From Flavobacteriaceae bacterium (GTDB lineage: Bacteria; Bacteroidota; Bacteroidia; Flavobacteriales; Flavobacteriaceae), in NCBI GenBank assembly GCA_031277535.1, contig JAITMD010000008.1:1-64000 (forward strand): a stretch of 64,000 nt of DNA, written 5' to 3'. Below, piece after piece: positions 25,574 through 34,307 of this stretch. The position numbers were made by a program, and so were the translations under genes. The notes below the pieces were generated by a model that did no database searches, had not been told where the DNA came from, and saw only the letters and a program-made list of their open reading frames with translations. Numbering within the stretch: position 1 is the first letter of the stretch; each line of letters starts with the position of its first letter.

Positions 25574-26594
25574 TACTCCTGCTATTCTACTAATATATAC
25601 TGGTGGAACAATTGGTATGGTCAAAGACTTTAAAACTGGCGCTTTGCGTGCCTTTAACTTTGATCAATTAGTAGAGCGTATTCCTGAGCTACATTTATTA
25701 GAATGTTCAATTGATACTTACTCTTTTGAAGTACCCATTGATTCTTCTGATATGCGTCCAGAAATGTGGGTACAAATGGCCAATGTTATTGAGGAGAATT
25801 ACAATAAATTTGATGGTTTTGTTATACTTCATGGTTCAGATACCATGTCTTATTCTGCATCGGCATTAAGCTTTATGTTAGGCAATTTACACAAACCTGT
25901 TATATTTACAGGTTCTCAATTACCTATAGGAGATTTGCGCACAGATGCAAAAGAAAACCTAATTACAGCGATACAAGTAGCTGCACTTCAAGAAAACAAT
26001 AAACCTGTTATACAAGAGGTGTGTTTATACTTTGAATACAAACTATATCGCGGTAATCGTACATCAAAAGTAAGTGCTGAATTATTCAATGCATTTACCT
26101 CTCCTAATATTGCACACTTAGCCGAATCTGGAGTAAACTTAAGAGTAAACAAACCATTGCTTACTTATACTGAAGAGCGTTTACCTCTTAAAGTACATAC
26201 TGAAATGTCTCGAAACGTAATGATATTAAAAATGTTTCCTGGAATTCAACAAAATGTATTAGAGGCAATCTTAAATATTAAAGACCTGGAAGGAATCGTT
26301 TTAGAAACTTATGGTTCTGGTAATGCCCCTACAGAAAGTTGGTTTTTAAATACCCTATCAGAAGCGATACAAAAAGGACTTAGAGTAATCAATGTTACAC
26401 AATGTTCAAGTGGAAGCGTACACATGGGTAAATACGAAACCAGTACAGAATTAAAAGAGATAGGAGTAATATCTGGTAAAGATATCACAACTGAAGCAGC
26501 AATAACGAAACTAATGTTCTTATTAGCTCAACCCAATATAGAAGATTTTAAATTAGCTTTCGAAACACCTATTTGTGGTGAAATGGAAGACTAA
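25563..26594 (+). CDS. ansA: type I L-asparaginase
   Basis: 343 aa, cytoplasmic (no signal peptide). Threonine motifs of the family: IYTGGTIGM (residues about 11-19, nucleophile Thr) and LHGSDTMSYSASAL (second catalytic Thr-Asp), followed by FTGSQLPIGDLRTDAKEN and YGSGNAP. It hydrolyses asparagine to aspartate and ammonia. The ATG lies inside the end of the acyltransferase gene. Followed by a terminator. Confidence 0.94.
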   Translation: MSNNTPAILLIYTGGTIGMVKDFKTGALRAFNFDQLVERIPELHLLECSIDTYSFEVPIDSSDMRPEMWVQMANVIEENYNKFDGFVILHGSDTMSYSASALSFMLGNLHKPVIFTGSQLPIGDLRTDAKENLITAIQVAALQENNKPVIQEVCLYFEYKLYRGNRTSKVSAELFNAFTSPNIAHLAESGVNLRVNKPLLTYTEERLPLKVHTEMSRNVMILKMFPGIQQNVLEAILNIKDLEGIVLETYGSGNAPTESWFLNTLSEAIQKGLRVINVTQCSSGSVHMGKYETSTELKEIGVISGKDITTEAAITKLMFLLAQPNIEDFKLAFETPICGEMED

Positions 26595-26607
26595 TCACTC
26601 CTTATAG

Positions 26608-26642
26608 CCTTAAGTACTGTGTTGTATTTAAGGCTTTTTTTA
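26608..26642 (+). terminator. terminator of ansA
   Basis: GCCTTAAGTAC (26608-26618) pairs with GTATTTAAGGC (26625-26635), then TTTTTTT. Confidence 0.85.
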
Positions 26643-26655
26643 TGGTTTTAAACTA

Positions 26656-26692
26656 AAAAAAGCTACATAGAATACAAATATTCTATGTAGCC
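26656..26692 (-). terminator. terminator of the MBL-rhodanese gene
   Basis: A perfect 13-bp stem GCTACATAGAATA / TATTCTATGTAGC with a 4-nt loop; T-rich on the - strand side. Confidence 0.9.
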
Positions 26693-26732
26693 ACATTTTA
26701 AAAACTATAACTATAAAAAATCACTACCTATA

Positions 26733-28151
26733 CTACAACATAGTTGTGGGACAGATGTATTCTGTACGATCTAACGAACATTCTTTTACTATTTGATTAT
26801 ATCCTCCTACAACATCTGCAATTGCTCTAATATTGTGCTTATAAAAAATAGAGGCAGCCATCATACTTCTATAGCCTCCTGCACAGTAAATCAAATAGTT
26901 TTTATCTTTTGCTAATTTCTCAATAGCATCCTCCAATACATTCAATGGAATATTAATTGAATCTTCTAAATGTTCTGCCTTAAACTCATTAACCTTTCGA
27001 ACATCTAATAGCACAATATCTCCTTTCACGTAGCGTTCTTCCATTTCTACAGGACTCAAACGAGTTATCTTCTCTACAACCTTTCCTTCTTTCTTCCACT
27101 GCTCAAATCCACCTTCTAAATAGCCTATTGTACAATCATACCCTACACGAGACAAACGAACCATACTCTCTTGTTCTTTCCCCTCTTCTGTCACTAAAAC
27201 AATTGGTTGCTTAATATCTTTGATCAACTCTCCTACCCACACTGCAAATTGCCCGTTTAAGCCAATATTTAAACTATTAGGTATAAATCCTTCTGAAAAA
27301 GTCTGTGGGTCTCTTGTATCTAATATTAAAGCATTCTTCTGTTGAATAACATCTTCAAACGCTATCACTGTTAATGGTTGTTTTGCACGTAGCAATACCT
27401 CATCCAAATGTTCATACCCCATAATATTCATCAGGACATTCTTAGGAAAGTACTGTGGTGGCGTTGCTAACCCTGTCAACAACTCTTTCACAAACTCATC
27501 TTCTGTCATATCTGCACGAAGCGCGTAATTTGTTTTTTTCTGATTTCCTAACGTGTCTGTCGTTTCCTTACTCATGTTTTTACCACATGCACTACCAGCT
27601 CCATGATTAGGATACACTATTAATTCATCTGCTAAAGGCATAATCTTATTTCGCAACGATTGAAACAAATGCCTTGCTAAAATCTCTTCTGTTACCTCTG
27701 ACTTAACCAATTGAACCAAATCTGGACGACCTACATCACCAATAAACAAAGTATCACCTGTAATAATCGCATGTTCTTTGCCTGCTTCATCATAAATAAG
27801 ATACGTAGAGCTTTCCATAGTATGTCCAGGTGTATGCAATACTTTAATCTTTATTTTCCCTAATTCAAACACCTGATTATCTTCTGCCACAACAGCATTA
27901 TAATTAGGTGCTGCTGTAGGTCCAAAAACAATCTTAGCTCCAGTTTTCTGCATCAAGTCCAAATGCCCACTAACAAAATCTGCATGGAAATGCGTCTCAA
28001 ACACATATTTGATTGAAGCATTATCTTGTTTGGCCCTATCTATATAAGGTTGTACGTCTCTCAACGGATCAAATATAGCAGCCTCCCCATTACTTTCTAC
28101 ATAATATGCTGCATGTGCAATACATCCGGTATAAACTTGTTCTATTTTCAT
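26733..28151 (-). CDS. MBL-fold persulfide dioxygenase-like protein fused to two rhodanese domains
   Basis: 472 aa from MKIEQVYTGC. Metallo-beta-lactamase domain (residues 1-230) of the ETHE1/CstB type: THFHADF (His54, His56, Asp58), LHTPGHTMESS, TGDTLFIGDVGRPD. Position 59 is Phe where most of the superfamily has His; a one-iron site only needs the other ligands. Then a first rhodanese domain without its Cys (LVTEEGKE) and a second with active Cys in IYCAGGYRS. It likely oxidises glutathione or protein persulfides to sulfite/thiosulfate. The start 17 codons into the frame is chosen because the -7 element overlaps the longer version. Confidence 0.9.
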   Translation of the reverse strand: MKIEQVYTGCIAHAAYYVESNGEAAIFDPLRDVQPYIDRAKQDNASIKYVFETHFHADFVSGHLDLMQKTGAKIVFGPTAAPNYNAVVAEDNQVFELGKIKIKVLHTPGHTMESSTYLIYDEAGKEHAIITGDTLFIGDVGRPDLVQLVKSEVTEEILARHLFQSLRNKIMPLADELIVYPNHGAGSACGKNMSKETTDTLGNQKKTNYALRADMTEDEFVKELLTGLATPPQYFPKNVLMNIMGYEHLDEVLLRAKQPLTVIAFEDVIQQKNALILDTRDPQTFSEGFIPNSLNIGLNGQFAVWVGELIKDIKQPIVLVTEEGKEQESMVRLSRVGYDCTIGYLEGGFEQWKKEGKVVEKITRLSPVEMEERYVKGDIVLLDVRKVNEFKAEHLEDSINIPLNVLEDAIEKLAKDKNYLIYCAGGYRSMMAASIFYKHNIRAIADVVGGYNQIVKECSLDRTEYICPTTML

Positions 28152-28179
28152 TGTCCAATGATTTCTTTTCTTGCAATAA

Positions 28180-28187
28180 CAAAAATA
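28180..28187 (-). promoter_or_regulatory. -7 element of the MBL-rhodanese gene
   Basis: TATTTTTG on the - strand (CAAAAATA on +), 28 nt before the ATG at 28151. Confidence 0.6.
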
Positions 28188-28254
28188 AGTCACAACTACC
28201 ACAGTAAAAATGATTTATATCATATCTACACAAAAAGAAAATGGCTTTATGTAT

Positions 28255-28914
28255 TTACACAAAGCCATCTTTTATTGCCATTTGAACTAAAGCTGCAGTA
28301 TCCGAAACTTCAAATATCTGCTTCATTTTAGCTATTCTCTTCTTAATTGTAGGTAATGATAAAGGAAGATGTTGATCAAGATCTTGTAGCTTGTGTCCTT
28401 TAGACAACAAAACCAAAATTGCTCGATTATAATCATCGTATAGTATTTCTTTCTCTACTATTTCACCAATACATTGTTTCACTACTTTACTGCGAAACTT
28501 ACCAGATTCTGTAATTTCTTTTATAATTTCAGCCAAACAAAACGGTGTTATCTCTCCTTTAGTAACCAATCCCACAGGATTAATATTTTTCACTATATCG
28601 TAGATTGTCACCACTTCTGTGTGTCCAGTAATAATTATACTTTTACACTCAGGCATAACCTTTTTCAAATACATAACAATATCTCCTCCATTTGCCCAAG
28701 TCGAATTAGACTCTATAGGCAATGAGAAATCCACAAGTGCATAATCAAAAAAGTCATTCACTTTACTCTCATTATCAATAATAGTTCTTGCTTCAGAAAA
28801 ACTAAAAGCTCTATTATACGTTACTTCCATCTCCTTAGGTAAATACTGTTGCAATGCTGTCATATACCCCTCTACAATCATGGGATGGTCGTCAATAACA
28901 AGAATTTTTTTCAT
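28255..28914 (-). CDS. orphan response regulator with LuxR-like C-terminus
   Basis: 219 aa from MKKILVIDDHPMIVEG. Receiver domain with acidic pair Asp8-Asp9, phosphoacceptor Asp62 in ALVDFSLP, Thr in IITGHTE and Lys in LVTKGEI. The C-terminal 65 residues (LVLLSKGHKLQDLDQHLPLSLPTIKKRIAKMKQIFEVSD) look like a LuxR/GerE-type helix-turn-helix. No histidine kinase is adjacent. It lies upstream of the MBL-rhodanese gene, which has its own promoter. Target genes unknown. Confidence 0.85.
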   Translation of the reverse strand: MKKILVIDDHPMIVEGYMTALQQYLPKEMEVTYNRAFSFSEARTIIDNESKVNDFFDYALVDFSLPIESNSTWANGGDIVMYLKKVMPECKSIIITGHTEVVTIYDIVKNINPVGLVTKGEITPFCLAEIIKEITESGKFRSKVVKQCIGEIVEKEILYDDYNRAILVLLSKGHKLQDLDQHLPLSLPTIKKRIAKMKQIFEVSDTAALVQMAIKDGFV

Positions 28915-29018
28915 AATAATATCTTTCTTCAAAAAATAAACTCACTAACTACTGTAATTGTTATACAAAGTAATCAAATCTCTTCAAAAAAGCAATGAAA
29001 ATCAGTTGCTTTAGTCAA

Positions 29019-29076
29019 TAAAAAACTCAGTATAGATATTCCTCTCTTTTAATTGAGACAACACCTATACTGAGTT
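29019..29076 (-). terminator. long-loop hairpin terminator of asd
   Basis: A 12-bp perfect stem AACTCAGTATAG (29024-29035) / CTATACTGAGTT (29065-29076) with a 29-nt loop, followed on the - strand by TTTTTTATTG. Placed directly after the asd stop. Confidence 0.7.
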
Positions 29077-29098
29077 AATAATTTATAGTATCTTCTAA

Positions 29099-30088
29099 TT
29101 ATACCAAATCATTTGCTAACAAATACTCTGCAATCTGAATTGTGTTTGTTGCAGCACCTTTTCTTAAGTTATCCGCTACAATCCACATATTTACAGTATT
29201 GTGTTGAGTTTCATCTCTACGGATACGCCCTACAAACACTTCATTTTTACCTTCTGCATACAAAGGCATTGGATAAGTATTTGTATCTGTATTATCTTGT
29301 ACTACCACTCCAGGTGTTTCATGAAGAATACGACGAATATCATTGATTTCAAAGTCCTTAGCAAATTCAATATTTACAGCCTCACTATGCCCACCTACAA
29401 CAGGAATACGCACAGCAGTAGCAGTAACTAAAACTGTATCATCTCTAAGAATTTTCTTTGTTTCGTTCACTAATTTCATCTCCTCTTTTGTGTATCCATT
29501 ACTTTCAAATACATCACAGTGAGGGATTGCATTGCGGTGAATAGGATAATTATAAGCCATTTCACCTTTCTCTCCTTTGTACTCATTTTCCAACTGTTGT
29601 ACAGCTTTCACACCTGTTCCTGTAATAGATTGATAAGTAGACACAACCACGCGTTTAATACCGTATGCTTTGTGCAAAGGAGCTAAAGCCATTACCAACT
29701 GAATAGTTGAACAGTTTGGATTAGCGATAATTTTATCTTCTTTTGTCAATTCAGAAGCATTAATCTCTGGAACAACCAATTTTTTAGTTGCATCCATACG
29801 CCAAGCCGAAGAATTATCAATTACTGTAATTCCTGCTTCTGCAAACTTTGGAGCCCACTCTAAAGAAGTAGCCCCACCTGCTGAAAATATAGCAATTGAT
29901 GGCTTCATCTTCACAGCTTCTTCCATTGACTTTATGACATACTTCTTGCCCTTAAACTCAATTTCCTTACCTACCGACTTTGCAGATGCAACTGGTATAA
30001 GTTCTGTTACTGGAAAATTACGTTCTGCTAATACATTTAGCATAACCTCGCCTACCATCCCGGTAGCGCCAACTACTGCTATTTTCAT
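29099..30088 (-). CDS. asd: aspartate-semialdehyde dehydrogenase
   Basis: 329 aa. NADP-binding VGATGMVGE (residues 6-14), phosphate-binding SAGGATS, catalytic Cys126 in NPNCSTIQ, and the His in VVGGHSEAVN. It reduces aspartyl phosphate to the semialdehyde, the branch point to lysine/diaminopimelate, threonine and methionine. Single gene with its own promoter and terminator. Confidence 0.96.
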   Translation of the reverse strand: MKIAVVGATGMVGEVMLNVLAERNFPVTELIPVASAKSVGKEIEFKGKKYVIKSMEEAVKMKPSIAIFSAGGATSLEWAPKFAEAGITVIDNSSAWRMDATKKLVVPEINASELTKEDKIIANPNCSTIQLVMALAPLHKAYGIKRVVVSTYQSITGTGVKAVQQLENEYKGEKGEMAYNYPIHRNAIPHCDVFESNGYTKEEMKLVNETKKILRDDTVLVTATAVRIPVVGGHSEAVNIEFAKDFEINDIRRILHETPGVVVQDNTDTNTYPMPLYAEGKNEVFVGRIRRDETQHNTVNMWIVADNLRKGAATNTIQIAEYLLANDLV

Positions 30089-30116
30089 AGTTTACTATTG
30101 ATTAATTAATGAATGA

Positions 30117-30124
30117 CAAAAATA
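30117..30124 (-). promoter_or_regulatory. -7 element of asd
   Basis: TATTTTTG on the - strand, 28 nt before the ATG. Confidence 0.6.
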
Positions 30125-30161
30125 TAAAAAGAATCGAAAGGTTTATTGAATAATTTTCAAT

Positions 30162-31865
30162 CTATCGTGCAGATTGCAAGTCTTTTATTTGCAATTGCAA
30201 ACTTACTTTTCCATTCCATGCATTTTCTTCAATTGAATACACAATAGTGCATTCTTGTCTGTCTCTTATATCTTCAAAACTGCTTCCCAAATTAAACCCT
30301 ATTGCAGCATATTTATGCTCCATATTTCGGCCTTGTTTCACAGTTAATCTTAAGTGTTCACCATTTTTCCCCACTCTTTTCCCATAACCTGTATCACTCA
30401 CTTCATGGGTTAAAAAAACAGGACTCATATTCTCTGGACCAAAAGGTTCAAACTGCTTCAAGATGCGGTAAAACTTTTCGGTAATATCAGTAAAATCAAT
30501 TACGGCATCAATCTCTATTTCAGGAATTAAATCTTTCTCTTCAATTGTATTGGCAACCACCTCTTCAAAACGAGCTTTAAAACCTTTGTATTGTTCTTTT
30601 TTTATCGTTAGCCCTGCTGCATACATATGTCCTCCAAACTGTATCAGATGCTCCGAACACGCTTCTAAAGCCTGATAAATATCGAAGTTCTTCACAGATC
30701 GGGCAGATGCTGCTAAGTAATCCCCACTTGCTGTAAAAACCAACGTAGGTCGATAATATGTTTCTATTAATCTCGAAGCTACAATACCAATCACACCTTT
30801 GTGCCAATCTGGATTAAAAACCACAGTACTCTTATTAGAAACCTCTTTGTGATCCTCTATCATTTCCAATGCTTCAACTGTAATGGTTTGATCAAAAGAA
30901 CGGCGTTCTTCATTTAGCAAAATAATTTTCTCTGCTGTTTCTCTTGCTTCCACTTCTGTAAATCTTGTCAAGAGAGCCACAGCAAAATTACCATGTTCTA
31001 TACGTCCTGCTGCATTAATCTTAGGAGCTACTTTAAAAACAATGTCACTAATGGTAAACTCCTTTTGCTCATAGAACGACAACAATGCTCTAATTCCCGG
31101 TCGAGGATTGCTATTAATAACCTTTAAGCCATAATAGGCCAACACTCTATTTTCACCAGTAATAGGTACAATATCTGCTCCAATAGCAGTAGCCACAAGA
31201 TCCAAATAAGGAATCAAGTCCTCAATTGTTTGTCCTCGTTGAGATGCTAATGCCTGAACCAGCTTAAAGCCTACTCCACAACCACAAAGTTCTTTGTACG
31301 GATACTTACAGTCTATTTGCTTGGCATCCAACACAGCTATTGCATCAGGAACAATATCTCCGGGCAAGTGATGATCACAAATAATAAAGTCTATTCCTTT
31401 ACTCTTCGCGTATTTAACGTGTTCTACTGATTTAATCCCACAATCCAACGTAATGATCAAAGTCATTTCATTGTCATAAGCATAGTCTATTCCTTGGTAC
31501 GACACTCCATACCCTTCTCCATATCGATCTGGAATATATGTATCAACTTGAGGATAAAACGTCTGCAAATACGAAGACATCAATGCTACAGAAGTAGTTC
31601 CATCTACATCGTAATCGCCAAAAACAAGAATCTTCTCACCACGTGCCATGGCTACATTTATGCGTGCCACAGCCTTGTCCATGTCCTTCATCAGGAATGG
31701 GTCGTGTAAATCATCTAAGGAAGGTCTAAAAAACTCTTTTGCTTGTTCGTAGGTTGTAATATTTCGCTGCACCAACAATTGGGCTATTACACGATCTACT
31801 CCTAATACTTCTTGTAAATGTTTTACTGTTTTGTTGTCCACTTCTGGTTTTCGGGTCCAACGCAT
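30162..31865 (-). CDS. recJ: single-stranded-DNA-specific exonuclease RecJ
   Basis: 567 aa, the usual length. DHH phosphoesterase motifs: VFGDYDVDGTTS at about residues 79-90, TLDCGIKS, FIICDHHLPGD (the DHH), then the DHHA1 region RSVKNFDIYQALEACSEHLIQFGGHMYAAGLT with GGH, and a C-terminal OB-like domain (FEPFGPENMSPVF onward). A 5'-3' ssDNA exonuclease in recombination and mismatch repair. It starts 2 bp after the OsmC-like gene and is co-transcribed with it. Confidence 0.95.
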   Translation of the reverse strand: MRWTRKPEVDNKTVKHLQEVLGVDRVIAQLLVQRNITTYEQAKEFFRPSLDDLHDPFLMKDMDKAVARINVAMARGEKILVFGDYDVDGTTSVALMSSYLQTFYPQVDTYIPDRYGEGYGVSYQGIDYAYDNEMTLIITLDCGIKSVEHVKYAKSKGIDFIICDHHLPGDIVPDAIAVLDAKQIDCKYPYKELCGCGVGFKLVQALASQRGQTIEDLIPYLDLVATAIGADIVPITGENRVLAYYGLKVINSNPRPGIRALLSFYEQKEFTISDIVFKVAPKINAAGRIEHGNFAVALLTRFTEVEARETAEKIILLNEERRSFDQTITVEALEMIEDHKEVSNKSTVVFNPDWHKGVIGIVASRLIETYYRPTLVFTASGDYLAASARSVKNFDIYQALEACSEHLIQFGGHMYAAGLTIKKEQYKGFKARFEEVVANTIEEKDLIPEIEIDAVIDFTDITEKFYRILKQFEPFGPENMSPVFLTHEVSDTGYGKRVGKNGEHLRLTVKQGRNMEHKYAAIGFNLGSSFEDIRDRQECTIVYSIEENAWNGKVSLQLQIKDLQSAR

Positions 31866-31867
31866 TC

Positions 31868-32290
31868 TTATTGTTTATGATAAATAATATTCGTTTCTAC
31901 TTTAGCAAATTTTTCAAACATAGCCATCACTCCACAGTATTTTTCTACGGATAAGTCCACTGCTTTTTTCAATTTAGCTTCATCCAGATTCGGTCCATAA
32001 AAATGGTATTCAACAATTACAGTATGATATAGTGCAGGATCTGTATCAGTCAACAGTCCTTCTGTTTCAATCTTAAAATCTACCACATCCAATCGCATTT
32101 TTTTGATTAAATGTGCAATATCCAAACCTGAACATCCAGCCAAGGCAGACAACATTAAAGCTTTAGGTCTAAAGCCTTTATTATCCCCACCATTTTCTAC
32201 TCCTGCATCAATTCTCATCGTTTCTCCACTTGGGTTAGTCGATTCAAACTGCATATTTTCAATCCACGTTGTTGTTACTTTATGTGACAT
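31868..32290 (-). CDS. OsmC family peroxiredoxin-like protein
   Basis: 140 aa. Two conserved catalytic Cys: Cys53 in LAGCSGLDI and Cys119 in VEKYCGVMAM, with RPKALMLSALAGCSG being the family signature. OsmC/Ohr proteins reduce organic hydroperoxides. It heads the osmC-recJ pair, a pairing that links oxidative damage defence with DNA repair, although co-transcription may be only conserved order. Confidence 0.9.
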   Translation of the reverse strand: MSHKVTTTWIENMQFESTNPSGETMRIDAGVENGGDNKGFRPKALMLSALAGCSGLDIAHLIKKMRLDVVDFKIETEGLLTDTDPALYHTVIVEYHFYGPNLDEAKLKKAVDLSVEKYCGVMAMFEKFAKVETNIIYHKQ

Positions 32291-32309
32291 AATATATTTC
32301 GGTTTTTCT

Positions 32310-32317
32310 CAAATGTA
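32310..32317 (-). promoter_or_regulatory. -7 element of osmC-recJ
   Basis: TACATTTG on the - strand, 19 nt before the ATG at 32290; short leader. Confidence 0.6.
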
Positions 32318-32320
32318 TCA

Positions 32321-32364
32321 AAAAAAAGTCAATATCTACCTGCTTTTGCACGATAGATATTGAC
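32321..32364 (-). terminator. terminator of rsmI
   Basis: GTCAATATCTA (32328-32338) / TAGATATTGAC (32354-32364); on the - strand seven T follow. Confidence 0.85.
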
Positions 32365-32389
32365 CTTAACAAATAATAAACGATCTGTA

Positions 32390-33064
32390 TTATTTCGCTT
32401 TACCAGCTACTATAACTACTATTTCTCCCTTAGGAAGTTTACTTTCAAAGTGTGCTAATACCTCTATCACGGTACCGCGCACTGTTTCTTCGTGTAATTT
32501 AGAAAGCTCTCGAGAAACAGACACTTGTCTATCCTCTCCAAAATACTCTTTAAACTCACCCAATGTTTTAACTAATTTATGTGGAGAAACATACAATATC
32601 ATTGTTCTGCTTTCTTCTGCCAACGCCAAATAACGCGTCTGTCTTCCTTTCTTATCTGGCAAAAAGCCTTCAAAAACAAACTTCTCATTAGGCAATCCAC
32701 TATTCACCAATGCAGGCACAAACGCCGTAGCACCAGGTAGGCACTCTACAGCCACTCCTGCCTCTACGCAAGCACGTGTAAGCAAAAAGCCTGGATCAGA
32801 AATAGCAGGCGTACCCGCATCAGAAATAAGCGCAAAGCTCTCTCCTGCCTGAATCCTCTTTACCAAGCCCTCCACTGTTTTATGCTCATTGTGCATGTGG
32901 TGACTAAACATAGGTGTATTAATCTCGAAATGTTTTAATAGTTTTCCACTATTTCTTGTGTCTTCCGCCAAAATGTAATCAACCTCTTTTAGCACTTTAA
33001 TTGCTCTAAAAGTCATGTCGTCCAAATTACCAATTGGCGTAGGTACTAAATATAATTTACTCAT
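32390..33064 (-). CDS. rsmI: 16S rRNA (cytidine-1402-2'-O)-methyltransferase
   Basis: 224 aa. Tetrapyrrole methylase fold with the RsmI signatures: LYLVPTPIGNLDDMTFRAI at the start, LAEDTRNSGKLLKHF, ALISDAGTPAISDPG, CLPGATAFVPALVNSGLP, and FEGFLPDKKGRQTR. It methylates C1402 of 16S rRNA using SAM. It is 3 bp after the acidic protein gene, which is the first gene of the pair. Slightly shorter than the E. coli enzyme because the C-terminal extension is missing, as usual in Bacteroidota. Confidence 0.95.
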   Translation of the reverse strand: MSKLYLVPTPIGNLDDMTFRAIKVLKEVDYILAEDTRNSGKLLKHFEINTPMFSHHMHNEHKTVEGLVKRIQAGESFALISDAGTPAISDPGFLLTRACVEAGVAVECLPGATAFVPALVNSGLPNEKFVFEGFLPDKKGRQTRYLALAEESRTMILYVSPHKLVKTLGEFKEYFGEDRQVSVSRELSKLHEETVRGTVIEVLAHFESKLPKGEIVVIVAGKAK

Positions 33065-33067
33065 ATC

Positions 33068-34207
33068 TTATGCGAAACGCTTTTCTACTATAGCCATAAA
33101 TCGCTCTTCGTATTCATTCTTTCCTTCCCAGTTGTTGTACTCTGGTTTTACCAAGTGTTCTACAAAGCTTACTGCTTCTTCGTAAGAACCAACCGTATTT
33201 AATTGAGACAACACTCGGTTGAAGTCTTCAGAACTTCCTTCAAACAAATACTTTTCAAATGCGATTCTATCATTTAACCCTACTACAATAGTAGAGTTAT
33301 AAATATCATTCAAAGACTTTGCTTTGACAGCCACAGGTTCTTTTACAGGAATTGCATCCATATTAAACAACGTATTCTGTGCTGTAGTCTCTGTTTTATA
33401 TGTTTTTTCTATTTTTTCTTCTGGTACAATTGGTTCAAACTTCCCTATCACATCAGCAGCAACCTCTTTAGGTACATCATTTACTTTTACAAATTCAACA
33501 TCTGAATAATCAAATCCAAAGAATGGGTCGTCCTTTGCCAATTCTTCTGTATTAATATCAAAAACTGGTGCAGCTTCTTGCTTAGTTTCAACGATAGGTT
33601 CCACTTCTTTTTCTTCGTTGTTCTCCATCCAATTCATTGATGTTGTCATTGGTTCCTCCACCTGTACTACTTCTTCCACTACAGATTGAGCAACTACTTC
33701 TTCAGAAGCATGAAGCGCAGCCTCGTGTTCATCCAATAAATCAATCAATTCTTGATCTCCAATTGTATTCTCTTCAAACACTTTTTCTTCAAATGGAGTG
33801 TCATATGCCACTGTTTGTTGTATAGGTAGTTCCTCTTCTATGGGTGTAGCCACTTTTTCTACTTGCTCCAACGCTATAGCATGCGATTCTATTATTACTT
33901 CTTTTGCAGTATCAACCACCAGTGGGTAATCTTCTTCTGCCAAATCTACGGGCATTTGCATGCGCTCTTCTACAACCTCAGCTACTTTTACTGTATCTTC
34001 TACTGTTTTTTCTAATGCTTTTTGTAGTTTTTCTTCCGAAACATCTTCAATTAGGTTTACAGCCAACTTCTCTTCGTAAAACTTGAGAATCAACAACTTT
34101 TCGTATAACTCTTTTGATACTTCATAAAGGTCGTTTACCTCTTTTGATTTCATTTGTAAAATACGATGAGCCAGACTTAACAACTCACTTTCTAAGACTT
34201 TCTTCAT
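33068..34207 (-). CDS. acidic low-complexity protein with conserved C-terminal domain
   Basis: 379 aa. N-terminal helical segment (residues 1-60, LLSLAHRILQMKSKEVNDLYEVSKELYEKL), a long Glu/Val/Pro-rich and probably disordered middle (about 60-290), and a C-terminal domain (about 298-379: SLNDIYNSTIVVGLNDRIAFEKYLF, then EDFNRVLSQLNT, EYNNWEGKNEYEERFMAIVEKRF). Cytoplasmic, no signal. No function known to me. It is transcribed before rsmI and divergently from tdk. The two structured ends around a variable middle look like a scaffold or adaptor, but that is only inference. Confidence 0.75.
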   Translation of the reverse strand: MKKVLESELLSLAHRILQMKSKEVNDLYEVSKELYEKLLILKFYEEKLAVNLIEDVSEEKLQKALEKTVEDTVKVAEVVEERMQMPVDLAEEDYPLVVDTAKEVIIESHAIALEQVEKVATPIEEELPIQQTVAYDTPFEEKVFEENTIGDQELIDLLDEHEAALHASEEVVAQSVVEEVVQVEEPMTTSMNWMENNEEKEVEPIVETKQEAAPVFDINTEELAKDDPFFGFDYSDVEFVKVNDVPKEVAADVIGKFEPIVPEEKIEKTYKTETTAQNTLFNMDAIPVKEPVAVKAKSLNDIYNSTIVVGLNDRIAFEKYLFEGSSEDFNRVLSQLNTVGSYEEAVSFVEHLVKPEYNNWEGKNEYEERFMAIVEKRFA

Positions 34208-34247
34208 AACTTTTAATTTGCATTAGTATTATCCCATTGATTTTTGG

Positions 34248-34255
34248 TAAATTTG
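34248..34255 (+). promoter_or_regulatory. -7 element of tdk
   Basis: TAAATTTG, 52 nt before the ATG at 34308. Confidence 0.5.
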
Positions 34256-34307
34256 CTACTCACAAAGTAACACAAAAAACTGCTGTTAACAACTCGAAAA
34301 TTACAAA

